Assembly (NCBI GenBank): GCA_002083565.1
Contig: MSXM01000021.1
Location: forward strand, 11,485-17,945
Origin: Nitrospira sp. ST-bin4
GTDB taxonomy: Bacteria; Nitrospirota; Nitrospiria; Nitrospirales; Nitrospiraceae
Length of the DNA stretch: 6,461 nt
Direction of reading: 5' to 3'
A program made the position numbers and the translations under genes. The notes beneath the pieces were generated by a model. That model was given only the letters and a program-made list of their open reading frames with translations, did no database searches and was not told where the DNA came from. Below, piece after piece: positions 1-6,350 of the stretch. Within the stretch, counting starts at the first letter, position 1; each line of letters starts with the position of its first letter.

Positions 1-36
1 ATCAGATGCGAGCGGATAGGTTTCTTGCCTCCATTG

Positions 37-54
37 GGCTCATCACGTTGAGCC
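37..54. other. Small perfect hairpin in the leader upstream of coaX
   Basis: The arms GGCTCA (37-42) and TGAGCC (49-54) are perfect reverse complements around a 6-base loop. No T-run follows directly, so on its own this is not an intrinsic terminator. The surrounding 1-60 has stops in all three forward frames, and I recognise no gene tail in it. It may belong to the 3' untranslated region of the preceding gene, which lies outside the window. The function is unknown. Confidence 0.4.
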
Positions 55-71
55 TCTGAGCGATGTGACAA

Positions 72-102
72 CGCCGCTGGCGGACTTTTTCAGCATCCTG
101 CT
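72..102 (+). terminator. Weak terminator-like or repeat-like element with two mini-dyads
   Basis: A 4-bp stem CGCC-gct-GGCG (72-82) is followed two bases later by CTTTTT (85-90). A second 4-bp dyad, AGCA-tcc-TGCT, lies at 92-102. The stem is short for a rho-independent terminator, but a GC stem followed by T5 is the right order for stopping transcription from upstream just before coaX. Paired small dyads around a fixed core are also typical of short dispersed intergenic repeats. I cannot tell the two apart from one copy. Confidence 0.35.
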
Positions 103-144
103 AGAGAGTAGCGAAATCTTCCACCAGCCAGGTAGAATGCCTCC

Positions 145-936
145 ATGCTGCTGGCCATCGATATCGGTAATACCAACGTCGTCTGGGGAATTTTTGAAGG
201 CCGGACCCTCCTGGCCCATTGGCGATTAGCCACCGATCCCAAGACCACTGCCGATGAGTACGGCATTCTCTGCGCCAACCTGCTTACTCGAAGCGGACGC
301 ACAGCGGAACAGATTACCGGCGCTATTATCTCCAGTGTCGTGCCCGCCCTTACGGGCACATTCGAATCGATGATCGGCACCTACTTCGCCTGCACGCCGC
401 TCATCGTCTCCTCGGACATGGATACGGGACTGACGCTCCGATACCAGAATCCCAGGGAAATCGGGAGCGACCGCATCGTCAACGCAGCCGCCGCACATCA
501 TAAATTCCAGCGAGACCTCATCATCGTCGATTTCGGCACCGCTACGACTTTTTGCGCGGTGACGCACGCCGGCGAATATCTGGGCGGAGTCATTGCACCG
601 GGGCTCGGCATCTCAGCCGAGGCGTTGTTCGCCCGCGCAGCCAAATTGAGCAAGGTTGAGCTGGCCCGCCCCAAAACCGTCATTGGAACCGATACGGCAG
701 GAAGCATCCAATCCGGGCTCCTCTTCGGCTACGCCGGACTCGTAGACGCCCTTGTCCGGCGAATGGAACAGGAACTGGGCCGCCCCTTCTATGTGATTGC
801 GACAGGCGGGTTAGCCTCGGTGGTTGCTCCGGAAACATCGTCGATTCGCAAAGTGGAACCCCTGCTGACCTTAGAGGGGCTCGAATTTCTCTTCCGGCGC
901 ACACACAGTGCATGTTCAGACACTGAACCACGATAA
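145..936 (+). CDS. coaX: Type III pantothenate kinase (CoaX)
   Basis: This enzyme carries out the first committed step of coenzyme A synthesis, the ATP-dependent phosphorylation of pantothenate to 4'-phosphopantothenate, in the cytoplasm. The 263-residue product has the expected length and the family's ASKHA-fold motifs. The N-terminal phosphate loop DIGNTN is at residues 6-11. GSDR at 107-110 includes Asp109, the expected catalytic base. DFGTATT is at 129-135, where the aspartate normally helps bind the monovalent cation, and GGVIAPG is at 147-153. ATGG at 219-222 lies in the second nucleotide-binding half. CoaX uses K+ or NH4+ and is not feedback-inhibited by CoA, unlike type I CoaA (family knowledge). 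The ATG at 145 puts the phosphate loop at its usual distance from the start. AGGT at 130-133 is only a modest ribosome site. It heads the same-strand block leading into grpE, 94 bp downstream. The last residues contain a DNA dyad described separately. Confidence 0.97.
   Translation: MLLAIDIGNTNVVWGIFEGRTLLAHWRLATDPKTTADEYGILCANLLTRSGRTAEQITGAIISSVVPALTGTFESMIGTYFACTPLIVSSDMDTGLTLRYQNPREIGSDRIVNAAAAHHKFQRDLIIVDFGTATTFCAVTHAGEYLGGVIAPGLGISAEALFARAAKLSKVELARPKTVIGTDTAGSIQSGLLFGYAGLVDALVRRMEQELGRPFYVIATGGLASVVAPETSSIRKVEPLLTLEGLEFLFRRTHSACSDTEPR
914..928. other. Perfect 6-bp inverted repeat at the 3' end of coaX
   Basis: GTTCAG (914-919) and CTGAAC (923-928) are perfect reverse complements around ACA. 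The dyad lies in the last coaX codons, six bases before the stop. No T-run follows, so a terminator is unlikely. It could be a protein-binding dyad for the grpE region about 100 bp downstream, or it may be chance. Only the symmetry is seen. Confidence 0.3.
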
Positions 937-940
937 CTCA

Positions 941-950
941 TCTCGCGAGA
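941..950. promoter_or_regulatory. 10-bp perfect palindrome in the coaX-grpE gap
   Basis: TCTCGCGAGA is fully self-complementary and lies five bases after the coaX stop codon, about 80 bp before grpE. It has no loop, so it suits a dimeric DNA-binding protein better than an RNA hairpin. ATTTT follows at 953-957, but without a proper stem this is not a convincing terminator. The gap 937-1030 contains TTGACT at 982-987 but no good -10 at the correct spacing. It has no CIRCE element. An operator role is inference only. Confidence 0.3.
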
Positions 951-1030
951 CTATTTTCCAGGACATTTCTTCCTCCTCCTGTTGACTTCCCATCTCCTAT
1001 GGATATCTGCTGCCCTGTATAGGTATCGAT

Positions 1031-1642
1031 GTGGACCAAGAACAGAACAATTCAGAGGAAACAGTGAATACAATCGATGATTTAGGGAGTGGCGCCTCTG
1101 AAACACGCGAGCCTGGCGCAACCACTGCAGACCCCATTCTTCTAGAAACACAGCAGGCGCTCGCCGCAAAAGCAGAGGAAGCGAAGGCTTTCAACGATAA
1201 ATATCTGCGATTGGCGGCGGAGTTTGAGAATTACAAGCGGATGGCCCAGCGTGATCAGAGGGACCAGATCAAATTCGGCAATGAACAGTTGTTGAAGGAG
1301 TTATTGCCGGTCGTCGACAACCTGGAGCGCGCAATTAAGGCGGCACGCGACGACAAAGGAGGCAGCTCAGCCGTGGTTCAAGGCGTCGATCTAACCCTTA
1401 AGCAATTGTCGAGCTGTCTCGCAAAATTCGGCGTTCAGGCAGTGGAAACGATCGGCCAGGCATTCGACCCTGCCACGCACCAAGCAGTCTCGCATCAGCC
1501 GTCCAACACAGTACCGCGCGATCATGTGATCGACGAGTTTCAGAAAGGCTACCGGCTGCATGATCGTATTCTCCGGGCTGCCATGGTCAGTGTCTCGGCC
1601 GGGTCCACACAGACAGACGGGCATGAATCAACTTCGCACTAA
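1031..1642 (+). CDS. grpE: GrpE, nucleotide exchange factor of DnaK
   Basis: GrpE is a cytoplasmic homodimer that opens the DnaK ATPase domain to release ADP, resetting the Hsp70 cycle. The 203-residue product has three parts. Residues 1-35 are an acidic, disordered-looking tail. A long charged helix at about 36-105 contains EFENYKRMAQRDQ and LLPVVDNLERAI, the usual coiled-coil dimer region. The C-terminal beta domain includes FDPATHQAV (145-153) and the family signature region EFQKGYRLHDRILRAAMVSV (169-188). The start is GTG at 1031, with only AGG (1021-1023) as a weak ribosome site. No later start would keep the acidic tail. It is 35 bp upstream of dnaK and probably co-transcribed with it. 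In many bacteria hrcA precedes grpE, but here coaX does. The long helix of GrpE can act as a thermosensor in E. coli; whether it does here is unknown. Confidence 0.97.
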   Translation: MDQEQNNSEETVNTIDDLGSGASETREPGATTADPILLETQQALAAKAEEAKAFNDKYLRLAAEFENYKRMAQRDQRDQIKFGNEQLLKELLPVVDNLERAIKAARDDKGGSSAVVQGVDLTLKQLSSCLAKFGVQAVETIGQAFDPATHQAVSHQPSNTVPRDHVIDEFQKGYRLHDRILRAAMVSVSAGSTQTDGHESTSH

Positions 1643-1677
1643 CGGATTGTCGCTATCGGGAAGGAAGGAGTCTACCA

Positions 1678-3612
1678 ATGGGTAAAGTCATCGGCATCGA
1701 CCTCGGCACTACCAACTCATGCGTCGCGATTATGAGCGGCGGGGATCCTGTCGTCATCGCCAACGCCGAAGGGAGCCGCACCACTCCATCCGTCGTGGCC
1801 ATTACGGACAAGGCCGAACGTCTCGTCGGGCAAATCGCAAAACGGCAGGCCATTACCAACCATGAAAACACCATCTTCTCGGTCAAGCGCCTCATGGGGC
1901 GCAAGTTCAAGAGCCGTGAGGTCCAGGAGGCCATGAAGCGCCTTCCTTATAAAGTCGTCGAAGCCGACAACGGCGATGCCCACGTCGAATTGCGCGGCAA
2001 GCGCTACAGCCCGCCGGAAGTGTCCGCCATGATTCTGCAGAAGATGCGGCAGACCGCAGAGGATTACCTCGGCGAAAAAATCACCGAAGCCGTCGTCACC
2101 GTTCCGGCCTATTTTGACGACAGCCAACGGCAAGCCACAAAAGACGCGGGGCAGATTGCCGGCCTGAACGTGCTCCGGATCATCAATGAGCCGACTGCCG
2201 CCTCGCTCGCCTACGGACTCGACAAGAAGAAGGATGAGCGCATCGCGGTCTACGACCTTGGCGGCGGCACCTTCGATGTGTCCGTGCTGGAAATCGGCGA
2301 AGGTGTGTTCGAGGTGAAATCCACCAACGGCGACACCTACCTGGGCGGCGATGACTTCGACCTGCGCGTGATGGATTGGCTGGTAGACGAATTCCGGAAA
2401 GACCAGGGAATCGATCTCCGCAAAGACCGTATGGCACTCCAACGCCTTAAAGAGGCAGCGGAGCGGGCCAAGATCGAACTGTCCTCATCACAGGAAACTG
2501 AAATCAATCTCCCCTTCATCACGGCAGACGCGAGCGGCCCCAAGCATTTGGTGACCAAGCTCACCAGGGCCAAGCTGGAACAACTGGTGGACGATTTGAT
2601 CCAACGCACCATTGAACCCTGCCGGAAGGCGATGTCCGACGCTGGCGTAACTGCGAAAGATATCCAGGAAGTCGTGTTGGTCGGCGGCATGACCCGCATG
2701 CCCAAAGTCATTCAAGTCGTCAAAGAGTTTTTCGGAAGAGAACCGCACCGGGGCGTGAACCCCGACGAAGTCGTCGCCATCGGCGCCGGTATTCAAGGCG
2801 GCGTGCTCAAGGGCGAAGTCAAGGATGTGTTGCTGCTCGACGTGACGCCGCTGTCGCTCGGCATTGAAACGCTCGGCGGCGTGTTCACCAAACTCATCGA
2901 GCGCAACACGACCGTTCCCACGAAGAAAAGCCAGACTTTCTCAACCGCCGCAGACAATCAAACGGCGGTGACGATCCGGGTCTTCCAGGGCGAACGGGAA
3001 ATGGCCAATGACAACAAGCTGCTCGGCCAGTTCGACCTGGTCGGCATTCCCATGGCTCCACGCGGCATGCCGCAGATCGAGGTATCCTTCGACATCGACG
3101 CCAACGGCATCGTCCATGTGGCGGCCAAGGATCTGGCCACCCAGAAAGAGCAGTCGATCCGGATCACGGCTTCGAGCGGCCTGAGCAAGGACGAGGTCGA
3201 AAAACTCGTCAAGGATGCCCAGTCCCACACCGAGGACGACAAGAAACGGCGCAAACTCGCCGAAGCCAAGAATCAGGCCGACAATCTGGTTTATCAAACA
3301 GAAAAAAATATCACGGAATACGGCGACAATGTGACGGCGGAAGAAAAAACACAGATCCAAGACGCCGTCGCGGCGCTGAAGAAAGCGCTCGAAGGGACGG
3401 ACGCCGAGGCCATCGAGGCGGCGACGCAAACGCTCACCACGGCCTCGCATAAGCTGGCCGAAGCCATGTATAAGAAAGCCTCGGCCACAGCCGGCCCCCA
3501 GAGCACCGCGCCTGGAGGACAGGGCGCAGCGGGAGACGGAGCCGGTTCTGCCAAGACCGATGAAAAGGTCGTCGACGCAGAGTTTGAAGAAGTGGACAAG
3601 GACAAGAAGTAG
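1678..3612 (+). CDS. dnaK: DnaK, Hsp70 molecular chaperone
   Basis: DnaK binds exposed hydrophobic segments of unfolded proteins in an ATP-controlled cycle, driven by DnaJ (hydrolysis) and GrpE (ADP release). The 644-residue length is typical. The nucleotide-binding domain (1-382) carries IDLGTTNS (7-14), the conserved Lys70 in SVKRLMGRKF, VPAYFDDSQRQAT (142-154), NEPTAASLAYG (170-180), DLGGGTFD (193-200) and VLVGGMTRMP (333-342). Thr198 matches the threonine that autophosphorylates in E. coli. The interdomain linker VLLLDV is at 384-389. The substrate-binding beta domain spans about 390-500 and the helical lid about 501-605. A Gly/Ala/Gln-rich disordered tail ends in an acidic EFEEVD motif (635-640). 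No active-site residue appears lost. A strong Shine-Dalgarno, AAGGAG (1665-1670), sits 7 bases before the ATG, the best ribosome site in the + strand block, which fits the high DnaK need. A large hairpin follows the gene before dnaJ. Confidence 0.99.
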   Translation: MGKVIGIDLGTTNSCVAIMSGGDPVVIANAEGSRTTPSVVAITDKAERLVGQIAKRQAITNHENTIFSVKRLMGRKFKSREVQEAMKRLPYKVVEADNGDAHVELRGKRYSPPEVSAMILQKMRQTAEDYLGEKITEAVVTVPAYFDDSQRQATKDAGQIAGLNVLRIINEPTAASLAYGLDKKKDERIAVYDLGGGTFDVSVLEIGEGVFEVKSTNGDTYLGGDDFDLRVMDWLVDEFRKDQGIDLRKDRMALQRLKEAAERAKIELSSSQETEINLPFITADASGPKHLVTKLTRAKLEQLVDDLIQRTIEPCRKAMSDAGVTAKDIQEVVLVGGMTRMPKVIQVVKEFFGREPHRGVNPDEVVAIGAGIQGGVLKGEVKDVLLLDVTPLSLGIETLGGVFTKLIERNTTVPTKKSQTFSTAADNQTAVTIRVFQGEREMANDNKLLGQFDLVGIPMAPRGMPQIEVSFDIDANGIVHVAAKDLATQKEQSIRITASSGLSKDEVEKLVKDAQSHTEDDKKRRKLAEAKNQADNLVYQTEKNITEYGDNVTAEEKTQIQDAVAALKKALEGTDAEAIEAATQTLTTASHKLAEAMYKKASATAGPQSTAPGGQGAAGDGAGSAKTDEKVVDAEFEEVDKDKK

Positions 3613-3626
3613 CCTACAATACGTCT

Positions 3627-3673
3627 CAGAGAGGCCGAGGCTGCGTCGATGACACGACACCTCGGCCTCTCTG
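3627..3673 (+). promoter_or_regulatory. Strong 14-bp hairpin between dnaK and dnaJ, no U-tract
   Basis: CAGAGAGGCCGAGG (3627-3640) and CCTCGGCCTCTCTG (3660-3673) are perfectly complementary over 14 bp, with a 19-base loop. The loop holds a smaller GTC-gat-GAC dyad (3645-3653). The bases after the stem are TATAACGTGAG, with no T-run on either strand, so a classic rho-independent terminator is not supported. Placed 14 bases after the dnaK stop and 22 before the dnaJ GTG, it could act as a 3' stabiliser of the dnaK message, a processing site, or a partial attenuator keeping DnaJ below DnaK. The structure is seen; the role is inferred. Confidence 0.75.
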
Positions 3674-3695
3674 TATAACGTGAGCACTGATATCC

Positions 3696-4814
3696 GTGAG
3701 CAAACGCGATTACTACGATATCCTCGGCGTCGAGAAAACCGCATCCGACGACGAACTCAAGAAGGCCTACCGAAGGATGGCCCGCCAGCACCATCCTGAC
3801 TTGCAAACCGGCGACCACCAGAAAAAATCCGCCGAAGAGAAGTTCAAAGAAATTAACGAAGCCTACGAAACCCTCAGCGACCAGGACAAACGCAAGCGGT
3901 ACGACATGTTCGGACATGCCGGAGCGCAACAGGGCGCCGGCGGATTCGACGGATTCGATTTCAACCGCGGCGGATTCGGCGACGTCTTCAACGACATCTT
4001 CGAAGATTTCTTCGGACAATCCCGTGGAGGCGGCCGCACCGAACGGGGAAGCGACCTTCAATACAATCTCGAGTTGTCCTTCGAAGAAGCCGTCTACGGC
4101 AAAGAGGCGAAGCTCAAGATTCCCCGCTGGGAGGGCTGTGTCGACTGCAACGGTACCGGAGCCAAATCGGCGTCATCCATCAAAACCTGCCCCAGCTGCA
4201 AAGGCGCGGGACAGCTTCGTTTCCAACAAGGATTTTTCAGCGTCAGCCGGCCCTGCGGCCAATGTAACGGCGCCGGACAGATCGTGACGGAACCCTGTCC
4301 GGTCTGCCAGGGCCGCCAGCGCGTCTATAAAGAGCGGACGATCGCCGTCCATATTCCCGCCGGTATCGAAACCGGCATGAGACTCAGGCTGTCCAATGAA
4401 GGCGAGCACGGTGCCAATTCCGGTCCTCCCGGAGACCTGTATGTGGCGATCACCGTCAAGCCCCATCCGATTTTTCAGCGGAAAGGCCTCGACATCCTGT
4501 GTGATGTGCCGATCAATCTCGTGACGGCCGTGCTCGGCGGAAAGGTGGAAGTGCCGACGCTCAAAGGCGATACCGTCATCAAGATTCCACCGGGAACCCA
4601 GCAGGACAAGGTGCTCAAGATCAAGGGACTCGGCATTCCCAGCCTCAAAGGCGGAGCAACCGGCGATCATCTGTACACGATTAAAATACAAATCCCCACC
4701 AAATTGACCGCCAGACAAAAAGAGCTGCTCACGGAGTTCGCCAAAGAAGGCGGCATGTCCATGGAAGCCGACGGCGACGGGTTCTTCGACAAGATGAAGA
4801 CGTTTTTCGAGTAG
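3696..4814 (+). CDS. dnaJ: DnaJ, Hsp40 co-chaperone (class A)
   Basis: DnaJ delivers unfolded proteins to DnaK and triggers its ATP hydrolysis. The 372-residue product is a complete class A J-protein. The J domain (1-72) starts SKRDYYDILGV and carries the essential HPD at 33-35. A Gly/Phe-rich linker (77-113) follows. The zinc-binding domain (148-208) has four CxxC modules: Cys148/151, 165/168, 187/190 and 201/204. The first three have the full CxxCxGxG form; the last reads CPVCQGRQ, so its final glycine is replaced, but the zinc ligands remain. The beta-sandwich substrate-binding domains and dimer region occupy about 213-372, with GDLYV (246-250) and PTLKGDTVIKIPPGTQ (287-302) as typical strands. 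GTG at 3696 is the only start that keeps the full J domain. No strong Shine-Dalgarno precedes it, so translation may be weaker than for dnaK. It lies 83 bp after dnaK. Confidence 0.98.
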   Translation: MSKRDYYDILGVEKTASDDELKKAYRRMARQHHPDLQTGDHQKKSAEEKFKEINEAYETLSDQDKRKRYDMFGHAGAQQGAGGFDGFDFNRGGFGDVFNDIFEDFFGQSRGGGRTERGSDLQYNLELSFEEAVYGKEAKLKIPRWEGCVDCNGTGAKSASSIKTCPSCKGAGQLRFQQGFFSVSRPCGQCNGAGQIVTEPCPVCQGRQRVYKERTIAVHIPAGIETGMRLRLSNEGEHGANSGPPGDLYVAITVKPHPIFQRKGLDILCDVPINLVTAVLGGKVEVPTLKGDTVIKIPPGTQQDKVLKIKGLGIPSLKGGATGDHLYTIKIQIPTKLTARQKELLTEFAKEGGMSMEADGDGFFDKMKTFFE

Positions 4815-4855
4815 ACCGCGACAGTCTATCCATACCCGGATCTCCAGAGCTCCCC

Positions 4856-5596
4856 ATGCCCGTCTTTTTTGTACCCTCTGAGTGCATCGCGTCACCAACC
4901 ATCTCAATTACCAGCGACCTGCTGATCCATATGCGGGATAGTCTCCGCATCACCGTGGGCGAGATTGTCCTATTCGGCGACGGGGCGAGCCACCGGTACC
5001 GGACGGAAATCACCGAGGTCTCCAAACGGGCAATCACCGGACGCATTCTCGAGACAGTCCAGGAACCGCCCCGCCATTCTCTCCGCCTGATCCTCGGCCA
5101 ATCCCTACTTAAGGGCGAAAAGATGGACTGGGTGATTCAGAAAGCAGTTGAACTGGGTGTGGATGAACTCGTGCCGGTCGAAAGTAGGCACAGTGTCGTA
5201 CAACTCAGAGCCGACCGTATTGATTCACAGATCGCCCGGTGGCAGCGCATCGCCCTGGAAGCAGCGCAGCAGTCCGAACAGTGGCGCCTACCGGCCATCG
5301 CCCCGCCGCAATCCCTTGAAGCCCTTCTGAAAAGCCGTGTGACCGGCACGGTGGCGCTCATGCTTGCCGAACGGCTGGAAGGCAAGAGTCTGCGAACGGT
5401 CGAACTCCCGAAAGATGCGACTGGCTCCGTGCTGATCTTGATCGGGCCGGAGGGGGGCTGGAGCAAGGAGGAAATGCGGATGGCCGAACAGGCTGGAATC
5501 GAACAATTGACCCTTGGTCCACACATCCTACGAGCCGAAACCGCCGCCATCGCCACCATCAGCATCCTCCAATCCCGCCTCGGCCAGCTGGGATAA
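4856..5596 (+). CDS. rsmE: RsmE, 16S rRNA (uracil1498-N3)-methyltransferase
   Basis: RsmE is a SPOUT-class enzyme that transfers a methyl group from S-adenosylmethionine to N3 of U1498 in 16S rRNA, near the ribosomal decoding centre, late in 30S assembly. The 246-residue length is normal. The N-terminal PUA-like RNA-binding part (1-70) starts PVFFVP, like the family's usual opening. The catalytic part begins around LILGQSLLKGEKMDWVIQKA (78-97), followed by ELGVDELVPVES (99-110) and RWQRIALEAAQQS (128-140). The trefoil-knot SAM loops are IGPEGGW (196-202) and LGPHILRAETAA (220-231), both intact. It lies 41 bp after dnaJ on the same strand and probably belongs to the same transcription unit. 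dnaJ with rsmE, often with prmA between them, is a common bacterial arrangement; prmA is absent here. The ATG at 4856 lacks a clear Shine-Dalgarno. No good terminator follows before the converging vapC. Confidence 0.96.
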   Translation: MPVFFVPSECIASPTISITSDLLIHMRDSLRITVGEIVLFGDGASHRYRTEITEVSKRAITGRILETVQEPPRHSLRLILGQSLLKGEKMDWVIQKAVELGVDELVPVESRHSVVQLRADRIDSQIARWQRIALEAAQQSEQWRLPAIAPPQSLEALLKSRVTGTVALMLAERLEGKSLRTVELPKDATGSVLILIGPEGGWSKEEMRMAEQAGIEQLTLGPHILRAETAAIATISILQSRLGQLG

Positions 5597-5650
5597 ACGG
5601 TGGAAAGGCCGGCGGGAAGAACAGACGCACGCGCAAAATGACGCGCAACA

Positions 5651-5681
5651 CCTCAGTACTCAGGTTTGGACCCCTCTGTCC
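5651..5681. other. Two small dyads in the convergent rsmE-vapC gap
   Basis: The 95-bp gap between the ends of rsmE and vapC contains an imperfect 14-bp palindrome around AGTACT (5651-5664, one mismatched pair). A 4-bp dyad GGAC-ccctct-GTCC follows (5668-5681). Neither is followed by a T-run on either strand, so no bidirectional terminator can be claimed. The octamer ACGCGCAA is also repeated at 5629-5636 and 5641-5648. A terminator would be expected between converging genes, but the sequence does not show a standard one. Confidence 0.25.
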
Positions 5682-5691
5682 TGCGCATGCA

Positions 5692-6090
5692 TTACACCCA
5701 ATTTTCTAGCCGGAGACCGGGAACATGCCGAAACTCTCTGAGATTGTTGCTCACAAGCCTGACCCCAAGGCTCAATGCATGGGCCGCGATGAGCATGTCC
5801 ATCGAACCAATAGGAGTCCCCTTAGCCTCTAGTTGCTCACGCAAGCGACCATATGACCAGGCTGCTGTCTGGTCAAACCCAGCGACCTGAAGTGGGGCAA
5901 GAAACTGCTCAAGGGCATGGCGATTCTTGGACAAATAACGGCTCTTGCTGACTCCATACGCCAATTCAGCTGCCGTGATACTGGAAATCCCAATGTCGCC
6001 GACAGAGTGAGACAGAAAACGTTCAATAATGGAGGGAGGCTGTTGTTTGATGAGGTAGATGCAGATGTTGGTATCTAGCATCAGCTTCAT
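5692..6090 (-). CDS. vapC: VapC toxin, PIN-domain ribonuclease
   Basis: This is the toxin of a type II toxin-antitoxin pair, a Mg2+-dependent PIN-domain endoribonuclease that blocks translation when free of VapB. The 132-residue product has the normal length. The acidic site is intact: Asp6 in MLDTN, Glu42 in AAEL, and Asp98 in GSMDMLIAAHA, with the polar SNN and REF region at 114-120. MLDTNICIYLIK, the ISSIT-AELAYG-SKS block and NNLREFRHVPGL closely recall, from memory, the enteric VapC/MvpT group that cuts initiator tRNA in the anticodon loop. That substrate is inference here. I chose ATG at 6090 because it forms a 4-base ATGA overlap with the vapB stop (6087-6090), implying translational coupling, and has no clear ribosome site of its own. 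The alternative ATG at 6081 would drop only three residues. Its open frame extends upstream to 6189, but that part lies over vapB. It converges on rsmE. Confidence 0.93.
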   Translation of the reverse strand: MKLMLDTNICIYLIKQQPPSIIERFLSHSVGDIGISSITAAELAYGVSKSRYLSKNRHALEQFLAPLQVAGFDQTAAWSYGRLREQLEAKGTPIGSMDMLIAAHALSLGVRLVSNNLREFRHVPGLRLENWV

Positions 6091-6332
6091 GCAAAGGAGC
6101 GCTTTCGTTTCTGGATCGGGGGCTGCTGCCTCCCCTCTTCCATGAAGTCGTCGGTAAACATGGCGAGACTGTCCGTAAGTGGCTGCCACGTCTCTTTCTT
6201 TGGGCGAATGACGAGCGTATTGCCACGCCGCTGAATCTCGACCTCGTCACCCTCCAACTGAAATTCGCGTGGGATTCGCACAGCTTGGCTGTTGCCGCTC
6301 ATAAACAGCTTGGTCTTCTTCTTCGTCGCCAC
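6087..6332 (-). CDS. vapB: VapB antitoxin, AbrB/MazE-type DNA-binding protein
   Basis: VapB neutralises VapC by binding it and, together with it, represses the operon. The 81-residue product has an N-terminal swapped-hairpin AbrB/MazE domain at about 7-46, with SGNSQAVRIPREF (12-24), GDEVEIQRRGNTLVIRPKK following. The tail (47-81) contains an acidic and hydrophobic stretch, SLAMFTDDFMEE (55-66), of the kind that wraps around the PIN-domain active site; a basic end, KRKRSF, follows. I chose GTG at 6332 because GGAGGA (6338-6343) lies 5 bases upstream and the protein then starts at the usual distance from the DNA-binding motif. A longer frame with ATG at 6380 would begin upstream of the predicted transcription start and inside the promoter, so it is rejected. 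The stop overlaps the vapC start by four bases. Antitoxin first, toxin second is the normal order. Confidence 0.92.
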   Translation of the reverse strand: MATKKKTKLFMSGNSQAVRIPREFQLEGDEVEIQRRGNTLVIRPKKETWQPLTDSLAMFTDDFMEEGRQQPPIQKRKRSFA

Positions 6333-6337
6333 CGCAA

Positions 6338-6343
6338 TCCTCC
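6338..6343 (-). promoter_or_regulatory. Shine-Dalgarno deciding the vapB GTG start
   Basis: On the minus strand GGAGGA lies five bases before the GTG at 6332. This strong site, in front of a family-typical N terminus, is the main reason for the start call. It should give the antitoxin a higher translation rate than vapC, which has no comparable site. Confidence 0.8.
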
Positions 6344-6350
6344 ATGAAAT

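Noticed and set aside
914..928. LexA box reading of GTTC-N7-GAAC
   Set aside because: The alphaproteobacterial box is a direct repeat (GTTC-N7-GTTC) and the Gram-positive box has GAAC-N4-GTTC. This dyad matches neither, and coaX/grpE are not usual SOS genes.
982..1010. grpE promoter based on TTGACT at 982-987
   Set aside because: At 16-18 bases downstream there is no acceptable -10. The best AT-rich hexamer (GATATC) is at 14-base spacing with three of six matches. I also see no sigma32-type -10 box at suitable spacing.
1717..2442. 241-residue open frame antisense to dnaK
   Set aside because: Antisense of hsp70 genes is often open because of codon bias and has been misannotated as NAD-specific glutamate dehydrogenase. 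There is no ribosome site or domain logic here, and dnaK is certain on the other strand.
2941..3744. 267-residue minus-strand open frame over dnaK and the dnaK-dnaJ gap
   Set aside because: It has low-complexity Arg/Leu/Gly-rich composition, runs through the hairpin and lies antisense to two sure genes. It is a codon-bias shadow.
3939..3978. GGCGGATTCG direct repeat in dnaJ
   Set aside because: It is explained by the Gly/Phe-rich linker of DnaJ, where repeated GGF codons are expected.
4173..4907. 244-residue minus-strand open frame over dnaJ and the start of rsmE
   Set aside because: It is antisense to the zinc and substrate domains of dnaJ, with no recognisable family and no ribosome site.
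5514..5890. Two short plus-strand open frames (5514-5741 and 5666-5890)
   Set aside because: They overlap the rsmE end and the vapC antisense strand, have no ribosome site, and carry no recognisable domain.
6091..6189. N-terminal extension of vapC up to an ATG at 6189
   Set aside because: The extension lies entirely within vapB in another frame. The ATG at 6090 gives the standard VapC length and the ATGA overlap.
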